Source: Paratinospora sagittata (lineage: Eukaryota; Streptophyta; Magnoliopsida; Ranunculales; Menispermaceae). From it: a stretch of DNA of 64,000 nt. Below the pieces are notes generated by a model that saw nothing but the letters and a program-made list of their open reading frames with translations, did no database searches and was not told the DNA's origin. Shown here piece by piece: positions 12,201 through 23,687 of this stretch. The translations under genes and the position numbers were made by a program. The stretch spans positions 59,031,683 to 59,095,682 of the forward strand of contig CM069590.1 of assembly GCA_035771175.1 (NCBI GenBank), read 5' to 3'. Every line of letters starts with the position of its first letter. The first letter of the stretch is position 1.

Positions 12201-13227
12201 GCAAGACTTTTTTGTGGATGGTTGCGCATCGAAAGATCATGTGCAATGTTGAGCGGATGAAAAGGGGTTTCACCATGGCATCTGACTGTATTGAATGTAT
12301 GGGATGTATCGAGGATGTTGATCATATTTTTCGAAATTGCTCTAGAGCCGTGCAATTATGGAAGCGTCTATTGCAGCCAGTTGAGTATTATCTTCAGAGC
12401 AATTTGGATTTCCAAAGCTGGCTTGCTCATAATCTTGCTGGCGTTAATGATTGTAATGTTGACTATGACTGGGCTTCCTACTTTACAGTTGCCGTGTGAG
12501 CTCTTTGGAAATGGAGGAATGATTTAGCTTTTCGTAATCTTCGTTTTCACTTCGAGTATAGCATGGTTTGGCTTAAAAGGAAAGTGGCTGAAATCATTCA
12601 TGCTTTTCGAGCCAAAGTGGCAGTCCATGATGCTGGACTGATAGAGAGGGTGAAGATGGTAGGCTGGTGTGCTCCCAACCATGGTTGGACTAAGCTTAAT
12701 ACTGATGGATGTCTTAAGAATGCTTCATCGCGAGCAGGGGGTGGCGGTCTTCTCCGTGACTATCGTGGAATGTGGTTGAGGGGGTTTGTGGCTAATATTG
12801 GTTCTTGTACTGCAACTGAAGCTGAATTATGGGCTGTTGTTCATGGCCTACGTCTTGCTTGGGAGGAGGGTCATCGTTGTATAGTTTTCGAAACAGATTC
12901 TGCTATGGTGGCTGGTTGGTTAAAAGGCAACAGTATGCCGCAGCTTAGCCTTTCCAACTTGGTAAATGAGTGTAGAAGACTCCTTCAGAGAGATTGGATA
13001 GTTCAAGTTGAGCACATTTACAGAGAAGGTAATAGAGCAGCAGACTATTTGGCTACTGAGGCTTTGAAGTTCAATCGGGGAGTGTGTATCCTGTCTTCCC
13101 CTCCCCGGGGGTTATTCAATATTTTGAGGGAAGATGCAACTGGGGTTACTTGGCCTAGGAGAGTTCGAGATGTAGTGTGTTAGTTGTTCTTGCTGGGTGT
13201 TTCCCCTCTTTACCTTTCCAAAAAAAA
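9285..13227 (+). mobile_element. 5'-truncated LINE (non-LTR) retrotransposon
   Basis: The element carries the C-terminal part of an AP-type endonuclease, a reverse transcriptase, a zinc-binding segment and an RNase H, then a short A-rich tail (13220-13227). The gag-like first ORF and the first part of the endonuclease are missing, as is typical of LINE insertion by incomplete reverse transcription. A 9-bp string aaaataatt occurs at 9276-9284 and 13235-13243 and could be the target duplication, but it is A-rich and may be chance. The 5' boundary is therefore approximate. Confidence 0.85.
9344..13183 (+). pseudogene. LINE pol polyprotein with two in-frame stops
   Basis: One reading frame runs from 9344 to 13183 and is interrupted only by TAA at 11636-11638 and TGA at 12497-12499; frame is kept across both. 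Domains in order: endonuclease C-terminus (WIIAGDFNAV, HHSDHVPIL); reverse transcriptase (PGPDGIHAGFYQ, KIDLEKAYDRLSWDF, RGVRQGDAISPYLF, FFVDDMVLF); zf-RVT segment (WKLKVPQRCKTFLW, C-x-x-C, DHIFRNC); and RNase H with NTDG, TEAELWAV, FETDS and REGNRAADYLA supplying the acidic residues. Each stop can arise by one base change from a sense codon in family context (Leu and Trp). The RT box reads FVDD where FADD is usual. It cannot make a full-length protein as it stands. Confidence 0.9.
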
Positions 13228-14559
13228 TATAAACAAAATAATTAGGTGTGCAACTGTAGTAACCGTGGATAGAAATATCGTATCTGAAATTTGGCAAAAA
13301 TATAACAAAAGTTCTTCAATATAAGTTAATATTTAGGAGTTCATATAGTTTCATTTCAAACTTATCAAATTGATCAATTCAATTAATTTTAACTATTTTT
13401 CAATAAAATTAATTAATTTTAACTATTAGATTGAATTTGAGAAAAGAAAAATAAATAAATTGGTTCAATTGTCAGTTTCATGTGTTTGGACACTAATCTA
13501 ACTAAACCAATCCGGTATAATTTTTCTCAAACTTATCAAATTGATCAATTCAATTAATTTTAACTATTTAACAAAAAAATAATTTCAACTATTTTAAAAA
13601 AAAATAATATTCTAACTATTAGATTGAATTTGAAAATAAAATCAACTAAATTGCTTCGATGTCAGCTTGATGTGTTTGGACACTAATCTAATTAAATCAA
13701 TCCGAAATAAAAAAAATTTCAAATGTTTAAAATTACACTTCTCGCAATAGTTGATCATTCATTATGCAACAAGGAATGACATCTTTACAAGATTTTTTTT
13801 TTTTTTTTTAATTTGATCCTCCTTAAAGGTTAGTTTAATGTGTTCCACACTTTGTACATAGATATATCAAATAGCAGAGTGTGTCAATCATCACTTGAGT
13901 TACAGATAAAGGCATCCCCTTAATTCATAAGGTTGAATTGAACATGGTTCTATAACTCTATATTAGCCCTTCTACCATTTATTGGGTCCTTGAGCTTATG
14001 TTTAGGCCTTCGTACGCCTCAAAGCACTGCTGTATATATAAAGGGTCCGATCTTCCTCGACTTGTCGGCTTATAAAGCTGTCTTTCTCTAGCCCAAAGGC
14101 TAACACACGCACAAAGCACAAGTGTTCTCTAAGAGTAGCCTTCATAAGCCATCGTAAGCACACCGAATGAATTAAGGTGCCCGGTTGGATTAAAGAGTGA
14201 AATTGTTAAGTGATGGATAATTAAGTGTGAAGAAGACAACTTTAGCTCAAAATTATATATATATATCAAATCCGAACAGATGAAACAATACATGAATCGA
14301 TCGACAATAGTACAAGCTCTTAACTACAATGAAAATGATTGCAGGCAAAGAATACTTGTCAACAGGATAGAACCAGCATGGTACATATGCTGCCATAGCC
14401 TTCAAAAATAAGCTTCTTATTCTGCAGCTCTGGTCCTTGGTAAACCCAATTGGTTCCACATAACCTAATCACAGAGTCATCTAACCCTATAGGTTCATGC
14501 TTCCATTTTTGGGTCTACCACAAAACCACCTATCCCGGTGCAAGTATTCATGAAGAGAC
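13228..14559. other. Intergenic spacer between LINE and NFD4-like gene
   Basis: AT-rich DNA with a diverged tandem repeat (13357-13710). A clean TATA string (tatatataaa, 14033-14042) is followed by a more GC-balanced stretch (14040-14200), which could be a promoter or LTR relic. 14253-14559 is probably the 3' untranslated region of the minus-strand NFD4-like gene. No other coding signal is supported. Confidence 0.5.
13357..13710. repeat. Diverged tandem repeat, unit about 175 bp
   Basis: Two adjacent copies (about 13357-13528 and 13529-13710) share the start aacttatcaaattgatcaat, the internal ctattagattgaatttga and the end gtttggacactaatct, with many differences between them. Boundaries are approximate. 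Confidence 0.75.
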
Positions 14560-17500
14560 TCAACCTTTGATGGGTTTTGGATCCACCGACTGTTGTTTCT
14601 TGGATTTCTTGCTAGCATGAATCTTGGAATACAAGTTCTTCATTCTAAAAGCAAGTAACAAATCCAAACCAAATCCAACAACACAAGCAAAGGCCATCAC
14701 AACAAATACAAGCCTGTAACAGTGAGCTCCTATGCAAGTATTGCCCCCTCCAGCTATTTTGGTAGCCTCTCTGTCGTATAACAAACCAGCAAGGAGGCCA
14801 GAGAAAAGGAAGGAACCAAGAGGGAGATTTAAGATGAGGATGTTGTAGATTAGACCATAGTGTTTAAGACCAAAAAGTTCAGAGGCAGTTGGAACTGATA
14901 CGGCAAGACGGACACCATAGCAGATTCCGACCACTATTGAACCGACGTATAGAGCTCCAGGAAGCGCCATGGCCAAGACAATGTATCCAACAGCCATTAG
15001 AATTTGAGAAGCAGCATTCCATAAAGGCCTTGGAGTTGCCGCCTTCCTGCATTTTCAACATCATGTTTAGATTCTAAGATGAGCAATGATAGCGGATTAA
15101 AAACATCGCCAATTTCTACAACTTAGCTGCATGTTAGTTTTTTAACTTCAATTCATCAAAACACCATCGTTTTTTTCTTTTTGGAAGAGATAACGCAACA
15201 GATTTGCAGCAATTCAAAGATTAATAAGAAAATTTCTAACTAACAGTGTGCTATCAAGGTGTTTGGTACATGCATATCGAAATAATAATCTCACATTAAA
15301 TATAAATAAGTTCATAATATGAAAACAAGTTGTGATCTTGCTCTCATTAGAACTTGTGTCTTTTTCGAAGTAAAACCCTACACATGAATCCAAAGGCTAT
15401 TAATTAAGTTAATTAGGGATAATATCCACACTAATTGAGATCCAAAACCCAATAAATAGTATTAGAGCCAATGGTCAAGTTGGAGCAACAAAGTCATAAA
15501 GATTTTTAACTATACAATTGGGCTGGGCCGGACTGGCTCAATTCGTGAAAGCCCAATGCCATGAAGATATGGCCGAACATTACAGCCATTCTTTAAAAGC
15601 AGGATCAGGGACGGGTTGAACCAGGCCCACAAGCCTATAGGCAGCTGCAAGTCGTGGTCCCATGCCTGAGCCAGAATATAACGTAAACTTTTCTTTGTAT
15701 TCACCAAACTTTACGCAAAATATAACGTAAACTTAAAAAGTCAAATCAACTGTCTGAAGCACGCGAGAAAATTTAAAAAATATATAAATAAAAAATAATA
15801 TTATAAAAATAAAAATAAAAAATCTTAACAACTCTTTTACATTTACAAATTCGCGCTACAAGAAGCACGCTAGACTAGAAACACTAAAAAGCATAAGATA
15901 GACAAAAGTCCAGGTAAATAACGTACCCGAGAAAGTACTCCGAAACGGTGCCGGAACCGATACGTCCGAAAAAGCCAAAGATGCTAGTTAGCGAGACGAA
16001 CATGGAGACATCGGCGTGGCCAAGCGCGAGACCCATCTGCCCCATGTTGTTCATCACGGCCATACCCGTTCCCACACCACAAAGAAACGACACGAACAGA
16101 ATCCAGAAATCCAAAGTCTGCATCGCCTCCAATATCGTGTGATCTTCACCAATCGACGGCTTCCTCCTCTTACCTTGAACAACAACAACATCCTCCTCTA
16201 CTTTCTGTTCCATCTCCGGTTCCCGTGCCGTAGACGCTTCTTGAACCAATAACGGGTCACGAACCTGACGCTCGACATCCAAGTCCGAATTCGAAACGGA
16301 TCGGGCCAGATTCTTCAACCCGGAGTAGACGGGTACGATCAACGGCATGGCCAAGAGGATTAGAAGACCGATTGAGAAGGCGATGGAGAGAGTGGGTCCG
16401 TGTTTTCCGGTGGTGTCGAAGGCTAGAAGATAGAGAGCTATAACGACTGCGAGACCGTTGAAGATGTTGAAGTAACGAGATTCTGTGGGGTCTTGGACGG
16501 AGGAGGGGGTGGTGGTTGGGACTTCACGTAGGAAGATGACGGCGGCGAGGCAAACGAGGCCAGGTATGACAGAGAGCATGAGCAAGAAGCTAGAAGGGCT
16601 GTCGGAGAAGAGAGCGGAGCAGAGGTCGGTGAAGATGGCAGTGCTCAGACCCACGTAGCCTTTGAGGATGCCGGAGACGGGTCCTCTGTTTTTGCGGAAG
16701 TTACGCATGCAGGTTACTAGCACCGCTGTGTTCATCCAGGTCGTACTGTTTCCTCCCATGCATAGAAATATGCACATCTGAATTAGGAAAAAAAGCAAAC
16801 ATCAAACATTCCAAGTCAGGAATTTATTCGATTAATTGTTTTGTAAAATGTGTCAACGAGTCGGAAATTAACTCATTTGAGTCGCTTTTACAATTCTTAT
16901 CTCAACTAGGACACTGGCCTCAGTTAGTACCGCTACTCATCATTCATCTCAAAGTAATGCTTGACTAAATTTTCAAACACACGTTGTTGTGGTTGCCTAA
17001 ATGCATTGCCCCAAATTATGTATTAATATATAATTTGAGGGGATTGAAGCAATGTTAATAAAGTTTGTTTTCTTTTCTTTTTTTTTCAGAAAAAGCATGT
17101 TGTTCTTGTCATGACAAAAGTGCTTAAAAATCAAAGAATAATTAATGTTGGAAAAAATCAAACCTGTATTTGCCCCCCCCAACAAGTACCCAAAGTGCAG
17201 AAAAAAAATCAAAAACTAATAAAACCGGTTGATATCTTTTTTTCCGGGTGGGTGGGCACACAAAATTGTTGAAGGTTCCAGTTTTGATCTCTTTAAAATG
17301 GCGAATTCAAGTGCATTAATTGCCACATATAGATGCGAATTTTATCAAAAATTAATGCGCTAGCTACCGACAACCACGCTATAACTTTTGACTTGGTAAA
17401 AAGACGAAACTTAGGTAACAAAACTCGGACTTACGACTCGGTCTAACACCGAGTTAACTCAGCAACATAAGCCGGAAGATCAAATTCAGATGGTATAGTA

Positions 17501-17833
17501 TACCTGCCAGTAAGAAAGAGGACGGATTTTCTGGCTAACGACGAGCCATTGAACTCCGTAACCTATAAAGCCTTCTAGTGAACCTATGAGCAGTATCACC
17601 GGCGTCGACAACCTGTCGGAAGCCAAACCGGCGAGAATTCCAAAAGCTTTTCCGACGTCTTTGGCAACGGAGAGATTGTTGAGCTCCAACTGATTCAATG
17701 CCATGAGAGACTTGAGCGCGTCGGAGTAGTTCGAGAAGGTGTAGTTGTTGCCGGAGATCGCCTGAACCCACACTGCCGTCACAAACCCCAGCCATTTTCC
17801 GGCCGGCGACACCGGCGAGAACAGAACTCCCAT
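14560..17833 (-). CDS. NFD4-like nodulin-family major facilitator transporter
   Basis: Predicted exons: 17504-17833, 15927-16777 and 14560-15046. Borders are GT-AG with matching phases, giving 555 residues. The protein starts MGVLFSPVSPAGKWLGFVTA and has an N-terminal nodulin-like half (GNNYTFSNYSDALKSLM, RNFRKNRGPVSGILKGYVG). A cytosolic loop follows (KRRKPSIGEDHTILEAMQ), then a C-terminal MFS half (GTGMAVMNNMGQMGLALG, TASELFGLKHYGLIYN, GSFLFSGLLAG). This is the plant family annotated NUCLEAR FUSION DEFECTIVE 4-like: predicted multi-pass membrane transporters of unproven substrate. The tail is lysine-rich (SKKSKKQQSVDPKPIKG). On the minus strand the presumed 5' leader (about 17880-17921) is a CT-rich pyrimidine patch common in plant promoters and leaders. 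No defect was seen. Confidence 0.9.
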
Positions 17834-17921
17834 TTTTGTTACAACACCTAGCGCAAGAAATTGAAATCAAGATTCAATCTTGAGAAGAAGAAGGAAGAAG
17901 AAGATGAAGAAGAAGAGGAAC

Positions 17922-18728
17922 GAAACAGAGCTGAGAAGAGAACTTAAAAAAGAAGAGATTGTTTTGACGAAAGGTCTGAGACGGTTGGGCGTTATTTATG
18001 CTGTCTCGGGACACTAATCGCCATTTTTAAAAATAAAAAACTAAAAAAGAGAATTAATTTTTAAATAATAATTAAATAATATTTTGTCTAAGTTGATAGA
18101 GGACCGACTGAAAGCAACACGTACGGCGTGCTTTTGGCTTTCATGTATTTTTTTATTCATTAAATAAATAGTTGTAAATTGTACCCAAAAAAATAATAAT
18201 AATAATAAAATAAATAGTTGTAAAACTTATGTAATTTCTCGTCTGCTTCGTCTATCTTCAAGTTGGTAGAACCCTCGGCCGCTTGTGGTGGACTTGTATC
18301 CTGTGGGATCTTACTTTTCGTCCACGTGTGAACGAAAAGAACTATATCATTGCTTAAAATCACAATTCAAGCACTACTTAGTTGCGTGACTTTTTTTTAA
18401 AGAACAAAAACAAAAAAACTTTTCAATCGTATTGAATTTTTAGCGTAAATAGAAAGCAAATGTTGGCAAAAACAACTTCATATTCAATATTAAATTACTC
18501 TATTAAAGGTCATTTTCTTATAGAGCAGAACTACATTTATATTTAATATCATTTGATCATACATAATTTGAGTCACTTTAACGATGTTTAATGATGATAT
18601 ACACTTTAAAGTTGTATTTAGCAAATGAGATTAAATGAAATATAATTATTTTTAATCTTATTTTTATGTTTAATTGTTAATAAGGATAAGATTAAAAATA
18701 AGTCTATCACCCATTTTATCTCGCGATC
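17922..18728. other. Promoter and spacer upstream of the NFD4-like gene
   Basis: AT-rich DNA with short A and T runs and no supported gene. The part nearest 17922 must hold the promoter of the minus-strand NFD4-like gene. The 8 bases tcgcgatc at 18721-18728 are the left target duplication of the adjacent hAT element. Confidence 0.5.
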
Positions 18729-19540
18729 TAGGAGTAAGCAAAAAATCCGACCACCTGCTGAACTCAAACCGAATCAAATCGGGTCGATCGGGTTTCACAC
18801 CCTCGGGTGTGTCACGTCTGGAATTAACAGACCCAAAGGGTCGGGTTGCTAAGTCTGGTGCTGAATTTTGACACTCAACAAAATCCAACCCGCCCAATAC
18901 CCCTTACCTATTATATATATATATATAGATAAGTGAAGGAAGAGGAGAGTGTGTGAATGAGTGAGGAAAATTGAAAAGTTTAAAAAGTTGAAAATTATTT
19001 TAGTCCAACAGTAGAACATTGGAGAGGAGGTGAGCTCTGTAATACTATAAAATCCTTTCTCTTTCTCTCTTATTCTTGCACACCTTCCAATACCCCATAT
19101 AAATATGAGTTGTAAAGGGCTTCATCTTGACATGGAGGCCTCTAAAAATGGGGGCTTTTTTATTTGTTAAAGTTGCTTTTAAAGAAAATTTAAGTTTTTT
19201 AATATTTATTTTATATTTGGTATATTTTCTTTGTTATTTTTTTTTGGTTTTTCTTTCTTTAGTTTTAATGTTTTTGATATGTTATATTATTTTTATTTTC
19301 TTTTTGTTATGGTATGTTTTACTTTCTTTTGAGTATGTATATTTTTGTGAGTGTGTTGGAAATCTTAGATAGACATTTAAGAACTCGATCGACCCGACCC
19401 ATCACCCGACTGACACGACTAGCCAACGGGTCAGTCGTGTTAACCCTCAGTTTCTTAGGGTGTCGGATGGCATTGGGGTGCCACTCGACAAGTCTGAATT
19501 AGGTGATATTTAGGCCAAACCTGACTCTTGCCCACCCTTA
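18729..19540. mobile_element. Non-autonomous hAT element with 8-bp target duplication
   Basis: The left end reads TAGGAGTAAGCAA and the right end, reverse-complemented, reads TAAGGGTGGGCAA, which are matching imperfect terminal inverted repeats of plant hAT type. Flanks are tcgcgatc (18721-18728) and tcgcgatt (19541-19548), an 8-bp target duplication with one mismatch; 8 bp is diagnostic of hAT. Both subterminal regions are rich in GGGTC/GACCC pentamers, as expected for hAT transposase-binding zones. The interior is T-rich and encodes no transposase, so it would need one supplied in trans. Confidence 0.8.
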
Positions 19541-22500
19541 TCGCGATTCTCGTTTTCTTCTTCTTTAAAATAAAAAATAAAAAAAATTCCACGCAGCAAA
19601 TGGCTTTTTTTTTTTTTTTTTGAATTTAATAAGAAATTAGAATAAAAAGGAATGAGCATAGGGTCCACATGTCATTTTTGGTAGAGGGTAATTCTCTTGC
19701 AACTTGCATCGAAAAGTGGAACTGAAAATGAAACCTTTTTTTGACCAAAAAGAGACTTCAAGAGTTGTATATTTACGAAACAAGGATGGATGGGTGGATG
19801 TTAAGCGTGGGGCACGTAAACTTGTTTGCTTAGCCGTTTTTTTCTTTTTTGGGACGGCTAGTATGCTTAGCCTTAAAGAGGTTTGACATTGTCTTGCTTC
19901 TTCTCATTTTCATTGCGTTTTCGGTTTTGTGAATCAATGGGCCCAAAGTTGTTGAACTACACGTCTACACGCTACTTGGGGCCGTTGAAAATTATTATTA
20001 CATGTACCAAACAACCTCTTGTTTTGCGGTTTTAAATTAAAAAAATAATTAATTAATATTTTTTTAAAATTTAATTTTTTAACATTATAAGTGAGAGTAG
20101 CTAAATTACTTCAAATCACGTAATAGCATTCCGTATCAAATAATTAATATATAAAATAATATGTTGTCGCTTTAATTCAAAATAATCTAATTATTTTTAC
20201 TTATAATATTAAAAAAGTGTTTTAAAAAAATATGTCTTTATAGCATTATCCTTTAAATTACTTGGCGGTAGTTGAACATTAATTAATTTTATTAAAAAAT
20301 TCAAAGTTATTCCACCACCTACACAAATAGTTTAATGGTTACTCGGATGGTGAAATTAACCTATATGAAGTTTGAGATTCAAATCTGATGAGGCCTTGCA
20401 CTATTCATGAATAACAGGATGAGACAATATTATGTGGTACTATAGCTAGAGTATGTCATGCGGGGTACACATCACCCTATGTATGAGGCACTGTGTGCAA
20501 TCCAAGTATAAGATAATTAATATAAAAAAATTTACTTAGACATCCATACCACCAACCCACAACCTTTTATTTTGCATTAAGAAAAAATATAAACTTTATA
20601 TAGTCTTACGTCTGCTATAAAAGTTTTTAATTTCTCATAATTAAAGACTTACCTTTTAATTCACACACATTATGTCATGTGAAGATAATATATTTCTTGA
20701 CAAGTCTAATCTTTGTCAAATCTTGCATTAACACGACAATATCTATATTTTTTAAGTTAAAAAATAAATAAATTTTTAATTTTGCATTTGATACTAACTC
20801 TAAAAATATTAGAATTTTTACATAAAAGCGTGATTTTAATATTAGACACTATAAAGTTAAGAATTTAAATTTTTCCTTTTTCAATTGTCAAGCTCAAAAT
20901 CCTGAGCACATCGAATGCTCGTAATGCACCAATGGGCCATTTGCTAGAAATTTGAGTACTGAGATGAAAATTTAATTATGTTTATTTCAGAGTTTTTATT
21001 ATTATTATTATTTTTATTTCTATTACAAAGTTTCATTTGAAAGTCTTAACTTTAACATTTATCTTTCAATTTTTATCTTTTAGGGCTTCTTGTATATGGG
21101 ACCACAAGGGCTTGGGCTTGCGGTGTGCACTTGTTAGGGGTCCGCAAAAACAAGACTCACTTTTTCGTTTGTTTATTTGTTTTTTTTTTTTTTAGAAAAA
21201 AACAAAAACGGACGCTTCCTTCCGTCCGTCTCTATCGGTGCGACTTATCTATAATATCTATATATACATTCTCTATAGCAATTTTCTATTTTTCACTTTT
21301 TGTTTTATTTCTTAAAAAATAAAAAAATAAAAAAACATAAACATAAATGCAGTGTATACAGTTTTCTATCGCAATTAGTTTTCAAAAATTAATAAGTTAT
21401 TTTCAAATAAAAAATAATTTATTGAAAAGATCTTTTTTTTTTATAAAACTACAAAAATTTAGAACCCCTATTGTTTCTGAGTTTTTATTTGTTTTTATGT
21501 ATTTTTTTTAAAAAATTTGTCTTTGTATTTTTGTATGTAGGCCAAATTTTGTTTGCAGTGAAATCTTCTAATCTTAAAATAATCTAATTAAGTAAATAAT
21601 TTAGATTATTAATAAATTTTATCAAAAACAACTATTCAATGGAATTAAAATACCCTAATGATTTGGATTATCAATAATTTATTAAAAATTACTGTCTATC
21701 AAATAATCACAATCAACTAAAAAAATTACATGCGTCCATTAAATCTCAACAATGAAAAAAATCAAAGTTATTGTGATGTCTTCAATCTTCTAATGCAAAC
21801 ACCTTAAATAAATTATTATTATTATTTCATCGTATTATAAACAATAATAAATAAAAGTCTAAAAAATAAGATCAAAAGTATTATTATTTTACCTTTTCTA
21901 AAAAAAAAAAACTTGATTTTCAAGTGATATTTATGTGTCAAATACGACTGAAAAGAAAAAAAAAATTAAAAATTAATAAAAATTAACATATGATAACTAC
22001 AAAATATTATATAACTTAATTTAAATAAGATACATGTTGTTCAAATTAATTATCAGATGACTGGCTTTGTGGTACTCCTTGTCATTATAGCATTTAACTT
22101 AAACTTTGACTATAGGGTAATTGAAGTATTATATGAGCCAAAATATTCAAACCACACGCACCTGTAAAAACATTTTTTAACTATATATAATATCCTATAC
22201 AATATATTATCAATATATATATATATATATATATATACAAAATCATACCTTGAGATGAAAGCATTTGAGTAGGGGTTTCACGTACATTAACTCTGTTGTA
22301 AAAGAAAATGACTCTTAAAAATATCAAATAAACATACTAAAGTTTCTTATTCATATTATTCACAGGTTACCTTAAGCAAGTGATTCATGTTTGATGATTA
22401 TTGGATGACTTTACTCGTATTTTGGCTATTAACATCTACAAAATTGTATTCATCATAATTAATTATATTTTACCAAAACTTGTTCGTAAATAAACAATAA

Positions 22501-22596
22501 ATTCTAACATACTTTTTTTCTTTAGCTGGGACTCACTTTTTAGATTTTTGTCTCTAAGAAACTCTTCATTCTTTGTTTAGATTGACCACGCCGCCG
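19541..22596. other. AT-rich intergenic DNA
   Basis: Very AT-rich, many homopolymer runs, one short TA microsatellite (22212-22236) and a tRNA-SINE-like piece (20330-20540). No open frame here looks like a gene; those present are low-complexity Phe/Leu/Lys strings. Confidence 0.55.
20330..20540 (+). mobile_element. Possible tRNA-derived SINE fragment
   Basis: The string tagtttaatggtta (near 20327-20340) resembles a pol III box A, and gagattcaaatct about 45 bases later resembles a box B. This is the arrangement of plant tRNA-SINEs. The 3' side ends in an A-rich tail near 20520. No clear target duplication was found. Confidence 0.3.
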
Positions 22597-22887
22597 TCAT
22601 TTTAATTTTGGAGCTTGTTGTAGTTGTTGATCTTCACTCAAAATAGCTATATTTTCTTGTTCATCATTGTTATTCTTCCTAAACATATATTCTGCGCTTT
22701 TTATTTCTGCATAAGATTTCAGTTTCACTTCTAAATCTAACATTCTTTTTTTAGCTAAGCTTGTTAATTTACCCAATTTAATATTTTTTTGTAATATATA
22801 TGACAATCTACTATAACAAGTTGTAGCTACAAGATTAATATCACTCGAAATTACTTTCTCATGTTCATCATAAAGAATTTGATCCAC
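22597..22887 (-). CDS. Hypothetical 96-residue ORF, unrecognised
   Basis: A 96-codon open frame starting MDQILYDEHEKVISSDINLV. It has a mixed composition unlike the low-complexity frames around it: a possible helical, charged middle (KLGKLTSLAKKRMLDLEVKLKSY) and a Gln-rich end (EDQQLQQAPKLK). I do not recognise the family. It sits alone in a gene-poor region with no visible neighbouring exons or promoter. It may be an eroded exon or gene fragment, or a chance frame; I would not count it as a gene without expression or homology. Confidence 0.2.
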   Translation of the reverse strand: MDQILYDEHEKVISSDINLVATTCYSRLSYILQKNIKLGKLTSLAKKRMLDLEVKLKSYAEIKSAEYMFRKNNNDEQENIAILSEDQQLQQAPKLK

Positions 22888-23159
22888 GATATCTCGTCCA
22901 CCTCTTTAAAATAATACTTTAATGACAAACTTGCAAATTTCAATTCATTAAATAATTTTACGACATAAGAATAAAGTATACAATCAAATTCAAATTTTCT
23001 ACAAAAATATTTCACAGATTATTCTAAGAATAAAGTAGTACTCCAACTTTTAAACTTTTCTGTTTGTTATATTTATTTCAAATTCTGTAGATACGGACTA
23101 TTTTACCGTCTTTTTTAAAGTTTTAGTTTCAACTATAAAACCTCATTCAATTCAACTTA

Positions 23160-23380
23160 AAGACACGCACCACGCTGCTGGCGTCGTGTCTCGTTTTTCG
23201 CGGTCCCCCCCGGCCGCAAAAACGCATTCTTACTTTGCAGGTGCGTATTAGATAAGTCCGCGATCTTATCTTTGATATCTTGCAGGTGGAGACCACCTCA
23301 CGTCGTCAATTGTAACCAGCGGCGTTGCAAGCGTCCAAATCATAGATCAAAATCAAGTTGCGACAACCTGCCTAATAAAT
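23160..23380. other. GC-rich island of unknown nature
   Basis: In the middle of AT-rich DNA this segment turns GC-rich (gctgctggcgtcgtgtctcg, a seven-C run, ccggccgc, cgtcgtcaattg). One plus-strand frame at about 23283-23383 is open for some 33 codons (GGDHLTSSIVTSGVASV...). I cannot identify it. Candidates are an eroded coding exon, a promoter relic, or part of a transposon. Confidence 0.35.
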
Positions 23381-23617
23381 CATTAGAATTAAGTTAACTT
23401 GAAGCTTTATGACCAATATTAATTTTACCAATACCCACTCTTTCTAATTGTTAAATAAAATTCAAGTAGGATTAACTTAAGTTAGAAGCATATATCACCA
23501 AATTGACTTTTTGCTATTCTTAAAAATAAGGAATGTATCATCTCCAAATTAAAAAAGAAAAAAGAAAAAAAGAATATAAATAAAATTACAAAAGAAAATC
23601 ACACATGGCTGCGAGGG

Positions 23618-23622
<5 letters not shown>

Positions 23623-23676
<54 letters not shown>
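23623..23676. repeat. (AT)n microsatellite
   Basis: Twenty-seven AT dinucleotides in a row, followed by gtatgtatgg. Confidence 0.95.

Positions 23677-23687
<11 letters not shown>

Noticed and set aside
18670..18897. 75-codon minus-strand frame with GVKPDRPDLIRFEFS
   Set aside because: It reads the GGGTC-rich hAT end; a typical spurious translation of transposon termini.
19127..19372. 81-codon Phe/Leu-rich frame
   Set aside because: Low-complexity T-rich interior of the hAT element; no transposase or membrane-protein family is recognisable.
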